From contig NZ_LSJI01000258.1 in assembly GCF_001557235.1 (NCBI RefSeq), forward strand, positions 1-13,660: a stretch of DNA of 13,660 nucleotides, written 5' to 3'. A program made the position numbers and the translations under genes. The notes below the pieces were generated by a model that was not told where the DNA came from, searched no databases, and saw nothing but the letters and a program-made list of their open reading frames with translations. This document shows positions 1-5,518 of the stretch, one piece after another (positions within the stretch are counted from its first letter, which is position 1; every line of letters starts with the position of its first letter). This DNA is from Phenylobacterium sp. CCH9-H3 (GTDB lineage Bacteria > Pseudomonadota > Alphaproteobacteria > Caulobacterales > Caulobacteraceae).

Positions 1-354
1 GGGACGTGGGGCGGGCTGAGGATGAGAGATCGCCTCTGCGTGAACCTGCGCCCGACGCGTAGCGGTCGCCGAGGGCGCGGTCGCGAGCGTGGTGCTGCGG
101 GGCGGAATGAGGGGCGCCTTGCGGAGCTCGCGCCGAAGCGCCTCCAGCCCTGGCCGCAGGACATCGCGCCCCCGAACGAGCGCCTCGCCGTCGATGCCGC
201 AATCGTCCGCGATCGCCCGCCAGTCGAGACCTTGGCCCCGGGCCGGAAGCCGTTCGTTGCGGTGGAGCACCTCCACCAGATGAAGCTTGAGTTTCTCGAC
301 GTCCCGCGGCGAGAGCACCATAGGCCCTCGCAGCTTCGCGAAGTCGGAGATCAT
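1..354 (-). CDS. partial protein, unrecognised, runs off the left edge
   Basis: A minus-strand reading frame is open from the left window edge (118 codons from the ATG at 354). It reads like a real protein: it begins MISDFAKLRGPMVLSPRDVE and continues with a helical segment (KLKLHLVEVLHRNERLPARG), then LDWRAIADDCGID, then a basic helix and a Pro/Ala/Thr-rich linker. The 'DWRAIADDCGID' stretch resembles a small DNA-binding helix-turn-helix-like unit of the kind found at the N-terminus of some large site-specific recombinases, but I cannot assign a family. The start is uncertain. The frame stays open upstream beyond 354, no good ribosome binding site precedes 354, and a second ATG at 321 has GAGG just before it. 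The plus-strand frames over the same bases are Arg/Pro-rich and look non-coding. Confidence 0.45.
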   Translation of the reverse strand, partial: MISDFAKLRGPMVLSPRDVEKLKLHLVEVLHRNERLPARGQGLDWRAIADDCGIDGEALVRGRDVLRPGLEALRRELRKAPLIPPRSTTLATAPSATATRRAQVHAEAISHPQPAPRP

Positions 355-495
355 CCGCGAAAATGCGGGGTTGCGTCGTTCTCGTGCCAGGGTCCGCCGT
401 CCTTCCTGCTGGGGTCCCGCCAAAGCGGCGGCGGACGGCAAGGACGCAGAATGAGCGGCGGCTCCCCCCAGAAGCTGGATCGAAAACCTGTGGAT

Positions 496-509
496 GGCGC
501 ATCTGAGAC
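496..509 (+). repeat. intergenic 14-base repeat, copy 1
   Basis: The sequence GGCGCATCTGAGAC lies in the gap between the amidase gene and the left-edge partial gene. An identical copy is at 10130-10143 and a one-mismatch copy at 2188-2201. All three are outside the genes called here. Confidence 0.4.
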
Positions 510-562
510 TGGAAGCGTCTGAAGGCGGGCTTGCTGCTCTAGGACCGCTTGAGAGCGGGTCG

Positions 563-2068
563 TCAGCCCGGTCCGAGCAGTCGGCCAAGCAACGCCTCGA
601 AGCCCTGGCCGATGGCCAGGAGCCGTGTGTCAGAACCCGCCGGGCCCTCGATCTCCAGACCAACCGGCAGACCGGCGGAGGTCAGGCCCGTCGGCAGGGT
701 AAGTCCCGGCGCGCCAAGGGCGCAGACCGGAACTGTGTTGCGCGGCAAGGTCGGGTGCTCGGGGACTGTTTGGCCGCCGATCTCGATCGTGTCGTCCGGA
801 CCATCCCCGCCGGTGCCGATCGGCGGAGGGGATGTGGGCACGGTCGGGAAACAGAGCGCTTCGACCCCAACCTCCCGCAGCACCTGGTGGTAGGCGACGA
901 GTAGGTCGGCCCGGGCGCTGACGCTGACCGCGCCTCTGGGAAACCGGCTTGCGGCTTCGAACATGGCGCGCGTGTCGCGGCTGGCGATCTGGGCCACGAC
1001 CATGGCCCGGCTGAAGGGCTGGCCCTGTCGGCGGAAATAGGCGTCGAGGTCGTCGCGCATCCCCGACATGAAGAGCCCGCCGAAAAGCTGTTGTGCGCGT
1101 CCGATGTAGCTGGAGATGTCCACCGGCACGAACACCACCCCGGCGTCCGCCAGCCGTGCGACGGCGGCACGGCACACCCGTTCCACCTCGGCGTCGAGGC
1201 CCGCCCAATAGTGCTGTTCGGGAAGGCCCAGTCGGAGCCCGCGCAGCGCGGCCGGCGCCGGCGCCGGTGTTCCCGTCACCGCGGCGTGTATCAGGGCCAG
1301 ATCGGCGACCGAGCGGCCCAGCGGCCCGGCGGTGTCGAGCGACGCGGCCAGCGGCACGATCCCGTCGTCGGGATAAAGCTTGGCGGCGCCGGCGATCGTG
1401 GGACGCAGGCCCGCCAGGCCGCAGAAGGACGCCGGAATGCGCACCGAACCGGCCGTGTCGGTGCCGAGCCCGACAGGCGCAAACCTGAGGGCGACGGCCG
1501 CGGCCGTTCCCCCGCTCGAGCCGCCCGCTATCCTGGTCCGGTCGTAGGGATTGCGCACAGGGCCGAACACCGGGTTGTTGGACGTCCCGCCTCCGGCCAG
1601 TTCGTGCATGTTGGTCTTGGCGAGCAGGATGGCGCCGTCGCGGAACAGGGCGCGCGCCACGCCGGCGTCGGCACGGGGACGCTGGGTCTTGAGAAGCGCC
1701 GTCCCGGCGGACGTCGGAAAACCCAGCGTATCGATGTTGTCCTTGATCACCACCGGCAAGCCCGCCAGACGGCCTTTCGCGCGACCGCTGGCCCGCGCCC
1801 GGTCGGCGCGGCGCGCCTGGTCCATCACCCGGTCGGCGTCGATCCAGGTCAGGGCGTTGTGGTCGGCAGCGGCGGCGCGTCGCGTCAGCAGCGCGGAGGC
1901 GTAGTCTTCCGCCTTCAGCGAGCCGTCACGGATGTGGGCCAGCGCCTCGGTGGCGGTCAGATCGATCAGGCGGCGGACGCGGTCGACGGCCGCGGCCGCT
2001 GCGGCCGTCGCAGGCAGGCCCGCGCCCGCCACGGCCAGCACGGCCCGACGCGTGATCTCGGACGACAT
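563..2068 (-). CDS. amidase signature family hydrolase with Tat-like leader
   Basis: A 501-residue amidase-signature enzyme, the usual length for the family, which hydrolyses amides to carboxylate and ammonia. The Lys/cis-Ser/Ser triad is visible: K109 in VVIKDNID, S184 in GGSSGG, and nucleophile S208 in GTDTAGSVR. The closest general type is the indole-acetamide hydrolase / GatA-like amidase group, but the substrate cannot be inferred. It is unlikely to be GatA because no gatB or gatC is adjacent. The start at 2068 is chosen because it gives a twin-arginine leader (TRRAVLAVAGAG followed by an Ala-rich segment) and has a GGGGGA ribosome binding site about 8 bases upstream. The frame continues upstream to 2194 but that extension is not protein-like. 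Export to the periplasm is inferred. It is divergent from the histidine kinase gene. Confidence 0.9.
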   Translation of the reverse strand: MSSEITRRAVLAVAGAGLPATAAAAAAVDRVRRLIDLTATEALAHIRDGSLKAEDYASALLTRRAAAADHNALTWIDADRVMDQARRADRARASGRAKGRLAGLPVVIKDNIDTLGFPTSAGTALLKTQRPRADAGVARALFRDGAILLAKTNMHELAGGGTSNNPVFGPVRNPYDRTRIAGGSSGGTAAAVALRFAPVGLGTDTAGSVRIPASFCGLAGLRPTIAGAAKLYPDDGIVPLAASLDTAGPLGRSVADLALIHAAVTGTPAPAPAALRGLRLGLPEQHYWAGLDAEVERVCRAAVARLADAGVVFVPVDISSYIGRAQQLFGGLFMSGMRDDLDAYFRRQGQPFSRAMVVAQIASRDTRAMFEAASRFPRGAVSVSARADLLVAYHQVLREVGVEALCFPTVPTSPPPIGTGGDGPDDTIEIGGQTVPEHPTLPRNTVPVCALGAPGLTLPTGLTSAGLPVGLEIEGPAGSDTRLLAIGQGFEALLGRLLGPG

Positions 2069-2187
2069 CGGCGTTCCCCCAAACCAACGCAGCTTAGCGC
2101 CAAGGAGGGAGGCGCCAAGCCTCACCGCTTGAGCCGAGCCGAGGAACCGAACGTGCGCTCGCAGACCTCGTCCCAATGTCTCTCCGT

Positions 2188-2201
2188 GGCGCATCTGCGA
2201 C
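2188..2201 (+). repeat. intergenic 14-base repeat, copy 2 (one mismatch)
   Basis: GGCGCATCTGCGAC differs from the copies at 496 and 10130 by a single base. It sits in the divergent gap between the amidase and histidine kinase genes, about 120 bases from either start codon. Confidence 0.35.
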
Positions 2202-2306
2202 AGACGGCTGAAGCGCCCTGTGACTTGACGAGCCTGATGCCCAAGCTAGTGGGTCATTGGAATGTCGCACCTTGTAGACGTCCCACATCTCCAGTTGGAT
2301 GGACCC

Positions 2307-2312
2307 GGGAGG
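2307..2312 (+). promoter_or_regulatory. ribosome binding site that fixes the kinase start
   Basis: GGGAGG ends 9 bases before the ATG at 2322. The earlier in-frame ATG at 2262 has no comparable Shine-Dalgarno sequence, so 2322 is preferred as the start of the histidine kinase. Confidence 0.6.
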
Positions 2313-2321
2313 CGTTTTGGT

Positions 2322-3350
2322 ATGGCTTGGCGGGCGCCATTTCCGCGTGCGCGCGCGACGTGGGCGCGGGCCGTTCTGCTCGGCCTGGCCATGGCTGCGG
2401 CGGCGACGGCGCTGCGGTGGGCCGTCAACTCGTTCATCGGCTACAGCCTGCCCTTCATCACCTACTTCCCGTTCCTGCTCGCGGCCTCGATCTGGGGCGG
2501 CGCGTGGGGCGGCGTAGTCGCCCTCGTCGCGTCGGCCCTGTTCGCGGGGCGGCTCTTCTTCCACCCTGACGACCCCCTGCGGATGTGGGCCCTGGGGTCG
2601 TTCGTCATCGCCGGCGGATTCGTCATCGCGGCGGGTGCGCTCCTGGCCGAGGCGGTGCGGGTGTCGCGCGACCGCGAGCAGCGCCTCGAGGCGACCGAGG
2701 CGCAGCTTCGGACATTGGTCGGCGAGCTAGGCCACCGGGGACGCAACGCGATCTCCGTGCTGATGGCGATCGTAACCCAAAGTATCCGCCGAGCCGGCTC
2801 GTTGGAGGAAGCCGAGCAGATCATCAATGCGAGACTGGAGGCCCTGGGCCGGGCGCAGGGAGAGGTTCTGAAGGCCGAGGGCGGCGCAGCCTCGCTTCCA
2901 GCATTGCTGTCGCGGACGCTGGAGCCCTTCGATCTCACCCGGTTCGAACTCGAGTGCGACGGCGCGGCGGTGGTGCACCCCGACGCAGCGGCGGGCGTCT
3001 GTCTGGTGATCCACGAGTTGGCCACCAACGCCGTCAAGTATGGCGCGCTTTCGGCGCAAGGCCGGGTTCGCGTCTGCTGCCGGGCACACGGGGGCAAGTC
3101 GCACCTGGAATGGCGTGAGATCGGCGGGCCCAAGGTCGAGCCGCCCCAGGCGCACGGCTTCGGGCATCGGCTGCTGCGGGGCGCGCTGTCGCCACACGGC
3201 GGCAGCGCAACCCGGCGGTTCGAGCCGGATGGCGTCGTCTGTGAGATCGAAATCCCTACCGCGGACGCACCGAGCAGAGTGGCGGTCCATGCCAAGTCGG
3301 AATTGCCGCCCCGATCGACCGCCGGCTCAGCCGACGTCGCAGCGCAATAG
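2322..3350 (+). CDS. membrane-bound HWE-family sensor histidine kinase
   Basis: A 342-residue sensor kinase. Residues about 10-105 hold four hydrophobic segments with a short FFHPDDP loop, resembling the DUF4118/KdpD-type membrane sensor. A short coiled linker follows. The dimerisation and phospho-acceptor region has H138 in ELGHRGRN, the HWE-type H-box. The ATP-binding domain has H231-E-L-A-T-N236-A-V-K-Y-G, the Trp and Glu of the HWE signature (W264 and E266 in HLEWRE), and a glycine motif GFGHRLLRG. It would autophosphorylate on His and pass phosphate to a response regulator, but none is encoded here and no receiver domain is fused, so it is an orphan. The C-terminal 30 residues are low-complexity. 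The signal sensed is unknown; there is no PAS or periplasmic domain. It converges on the TetR gene across a gap of about 120 bases. Confidence 0.9.
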   Translation: MAWRAPFPRARATWARAVLLGLAMAAAATALRWAVNSFIGYSLPFITYFPFLLAASIWGGAWGGVVALVASALFAGRLFFHPDDPLRMWALGSFVIAGGFVIAAGALLAEAVRVSRDREQRLEATEAQLRTLVGELGHRGRNAISVLMAIVTQSIRRAGSLEEAEQIINARLEALGRAQGEVLKAEGGAASLPALLSRTLEPFDLTRFELECDGAAVVHPDAAAGVCLVIHELATNAVKYGALSAQGRVRVCCRAHGGKSHLEWREIGGPKVEPPQAHGFGHRLLRGALSPHGGSATRRFEPDGVVCEIEIPTADAPSRVAVHAKSELPPRSTAGSADVAAQ

Positions 3351-3472
3351 TCGTCGCCAGCGGCCGATCATCCGCCTCAGCGTCCGATGCGATGGCGAGC
3401 GCCAGGTCTGCTTCCTGCAGACGCGCCAAGGTCCGGAACTGGCGTCGGGCTGATGTCAGCGCATCCCCGCGG

Positions 3473-4123
3473 CTACCGTGGAGAGATGAGCGCGGTCGTG
3501 GCGTCCAGAAGCGCGTCGACGCGGTCGGCGCCGAACCGTTCGGGCTCGATCGGGTAGAGCATCATCCAGCCGTCGCCCATGGCGCTGAGCTGGTCGGCGA
3601 GCATCTCGGCCGGGATGTCCTGGCGGATCCAACCCTGTTGCTGGCCCTCGGCCATGATCCCGGTCAGAATCTTGCGGTAGTGCGCGTAGCGACGCTGGTA
3701 GGTGGCGGCGAGCGCCGGGTCGTGACGGGCGTAGGCCAGGAGTTGCAGACCGGCGATCCACCCGGGCTCGGCGTTGGTCATCTCCAGCCAGCGCTCGAAC
3801 ATCCGGCGCACGCCATCGAGGCCGCCCCGGATCTCCAGCAGGCTGTCGAAGTCGTCGAACCGGCTCTCGATGACGGCCGCCATCATCGCTTCCTTGTTCG
3901 CGAAGTAATACGAGACCGCGCCCGTCGTGCATCCGGCGCGCTGCGCCACCTTGCGCAGGGATGCCGCCGCAAATCCCTCTTCAGCGATCACCTTCAGCGC
4001 CGCGGCGATCAGTTCAGCCCGGCGGCCTTCACGATCGCCCACAGGGCGGCCGCGCCGGCGCGTGGGGGGCGGAGCAGGGGGATCTTCCGGGATCGCGAGG
4101 TCGTCAGCCATGGCCGGCAGCAT
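3473..4123 (-). CDS. TetR/AcrR family transcriptional repressor
   Basis: A TetR-family regulator of about 216 residues. An N-terminal Pro/Arg-rich tail (PPTRRRGRP) precedes a canonical helix-turn-helix domain with LIAAALKVIAEEGFAAASLR and the recognition helix region AGCTTGAVSYYFANKEAM. The C-terminal ligand-binding half is all-helical and includes MLADQLSAMGDGWMMLYPIE. The start is ambiguous: ATG at 4153 (preceded in frame by GTG at 4156), ATG at 4123 and ATG at 4111 are all in frame. I chose 4123 because a weak GGCGA lies 7 bases upstream and because the AT-rich promoter island is too close to 4153. It is divergent from the PhyH-led unit, so autoregulation and repression of that unit is the simplest inference. 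The ligand is unknown. Confidence 0.92.
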   Translation of the reverse strand: MLPAMADDLAIPEDPPAPPPTRRRGRPVGDREGRRAELIAAALKVIAEEGFAAASLRKVAQRAGCTTGAVSYYFANKEAMMAAVIESRFDDFDSLLEIRGGLDGVRRMFERWLEMTNAEPGWIAGLQLLAYARHDPALAATYQRRYAHYRKILTGIMAEGQQQGWIRQDIPAEMLADQLSAMGDGWMMLYPIEPERFGADRVDALLDATTALISPR

Positions 4124-4158
4124 AGCGTGTTCGCCGCGGGTCTCAATTTTCATCACAC

Positions 4159-4205
4159 ATATTATGATAACAGATGTTGCGTAAATAAGATGGCGCTGTT
4201 ACGCA
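4159..4205. promoter_or_regulatory. AT-rich divergent promoter/operator island
   Basis: This stretch is AT-rich against a very GC-rich background and lies between the divergent TetR and PhyH genes. It holds an inverted repeat TGCGTAA (4178-4184) / TTACGCA (4199-4205), with centres 21 bases apart, i.e. two helical turns. A second overlapping inverted repeat is TAACAG (4168-4173) / CTGTTA (4196-4201). TATTAT at 4160-4165 could serve as a -10 hexamer. This fits a TetR operator overlapping promoters in both directions. The arms are seen in the sequence; the protein assignment is inferred from position. Confidence 0.55.
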
Positions 4206-4242
4206 TGCTTCATCGAGATGCGGAGCGTGGAGGAACGCAGCG

Positions 4243-5076
4243 ATGGAAGAGGCTCTTCGGAAGGCGTACCGCGAGGACGGCGCGGTCCTGATCAAGGGTG
4301 CGCTCAGCCCGGACCAGCTGGTGCTGTGCCGCGCCGCGTTCGACTGGGCGATCCAGAACCCCGGTCCCCACGCCAGCAAGATGTACAAGGACACCGGCCA
4401 GCGCAGTCACGTCGACAACTGCAACCCGATCGCCAAGCCGAAGCTCGACGAGCTGGTGGCGTCGCTGCCGCTGGGCGCGATGTTCGCCGACCTCTGGGGT
4501 TCGGAGCACGCCTGGTACTTCGCCGAGGAGGTCTTCCTGAAGGAGGGCGGCGTCGGCGCCCGCACGCTATGGCATCAGGACACGTCCTACCTGCCTTGGG
4601 CCGGGCAGCACTGGGGCAACGCCTGGATGAGCTTCGAGGCCGTGCCCAAGGCTAATGCGCTGGAGATCGTCCGCGGCTCCCACCGGGGGCCGCGCTACGA
4701 CGGCACCACCTTCATGGACCCGGAGGTGCCCAACGATCCGCTGCATGGCGGCGACGTGTGGCCTCGGCTGCCCGACGTCGAAGCGGAGCGAAAGGCCAAT
4801 CCCGACGCCTACGACATCCTGTCCTGGGCTACCGAGCCGGGCGACGTGCTGTGCCTGCACCCCGCCAGCCTCCACGGCGGCGCGCCGGTGGACGCGGCCT
4901 TCCCGAACCGCCACACCCTGGTGCTGCGCTTCTTCGGCGACGACGCCACCTTCAGCCCGCTGCCCGAGGTGAGCCGCTCCGGCTACGCCCGCGATGGCGT
5001 GCTGTTCAAAGAGGAGATGTCGCAGCTCAACGCCGGCGAGCCCTTTCGCTCGCCCGTCTTCCGCCAGGTCGCGTGA
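4243..5076 (+). CDS. phytanoyl-CoA dioxygenase (PhyH) family Fe(II)/2-oxoglutarate oxygenase
   Basis: A 277-residue cytoplasmic PhyH-family dioxygenase, which couples oxidative decarboxylation of 2-oxoglutarate to hydroxylation (or C-N / C-O cleavage by hydroxylation) of a substrate. The iron-binding facial triad is visible as H111-Q-D113 (WHQDTSY) and a distal His, most likely H211 in LHGGAP. R229 in LVLRFFGDD is the likely 2-oxoglutarate carboxylate ligand. There is no signal peptide. The start is well supported: GGAGGA ends 8 bases before the ATG. It is the first gene of a unit that continues with RidA (11-base gap), the quinohemoprotein and the TonB receptor. The family covers many substrates besides phytanoyl-CoA, and no CoA-ligase or beta-oxidation gene is nearby, so the substrate is not assigned. 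Confidence 0.9.
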   Translation: MEEALRKAYREDGAVLIKGALSPDQLVLCRAAFDWAIQNPGPHASKMYKDTGQRSHVDNCNPIAKPKLDELVASLPLGAMFADLWGSEHAWYFAEEVFLKEGGVGARTLWHQDTSYLPWAGQHWGNAWMSFEAVPKANALEIVRGSHRGPRYDGTTFMDPEVPNDPLHGGDVWPRLPDVEAERKANPDAYDILSWATEPGDVLCLHPASLHGGAPVDAAFPNRHTLVLRFFGDDATFSPLPEVSRSGYARDGVLFKEEMSQLNAGEPFRSPVFRQVA

Positions 5077-5087
5077 GGGCGGGGACG

Positions 5088-5504
5088 ATGAGCGTACAGG
5101 ACAAGACGCGCCTGCAGGTCATCCCGGCGTCCATGCAGGGCATGTACGACGCCTTCCACTTCGCGCCGGCCACGCGGGTGGGCGACACGATCTGGGTCTC
5201 GGGCCAGGTCGGCATCGACGCCGAGATGCGGCCCGGCGAGGGCATGGAGGCCCAGGCGCGCCTGGCGTTCGAGGGGCTGAAGACGGTGCTGGAGGCGGCG
5301 GGTGCGAGCCTGGCCGACGTGGTCGAGCTGGTGACCTTCCACATCGACCTGCGCGGCGACATGCCGGCGTTCCGGGCGGTGAAGGACGCCTACTTCCCCG
5401 ACCGCTACCCGTCCTGGACGGCGGTCGGCACGACACAGCTCGCGTTGCCGGAATTCCTGGTCGAGGTCCGCGCCGTCGCTGTCGTCGGCTGCGGCAAGAG
5501 CTGA
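5088..5504 (+). CDS. RidA/YjgF/UK114 family protein, non-canonical
   Basis: A 138-residue protein of normal RidA length. Family landmarks include FHFAPATRVGDTIWVSGQVG near the N-terminus, the central helix with ARLAFEGLKTVLEAAGASL, the VVELVTFHIDLRGD strand and the C-terminal VEVRAVAV strand. Canonical RidA proteins are trimeric enamine/imine deaminases whose signature Arg (R105 in E. coli RidA, within PARS) binds the substrate carboxylate. Here the aligned residue is W110 (YPSWTAVG), so classical imine deamination is doubtful and this is probably one of the Arg-less Rid subgroups. The start at 5088 follows GGGCGGGGAC. The reading frame extends upstream over PhyH but that part overlaps a real gene. 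It lies between PhyH and the quinohemoprotein (14-base gap), so it is almost certainly co-transcribed. Confidence 0.9.
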   Translation: MSVQDKTRLQVIPASMQGMYDAFHFAPATRVGDTIWVSGQVGIDAEMRPGEGMEAQARLAFEGLKTVLEAAGASLADVVELVTFHIDLRGDMPAFRAVKDAYFPDRYPSWTAVGTTQLALPEFLVEVRAVAVVGCGKS

Positions 5505-5518
5505 CGGGACCCACGCAG

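Noticed and set aside
22..522. 166-codon plus-strand frame at the left edge
   Set aside because: Arg/Pro-rich composition, no ribosome binding site, and a better protein-like frame exists on the minus strand over the same bases.
1091..2569. Long plus-strand frame opposite the amidase gene
   Set aside because: It is the antisense of the amidase, a common artefact in GC-rich DNA; the translation is low-complexity and matches no family.
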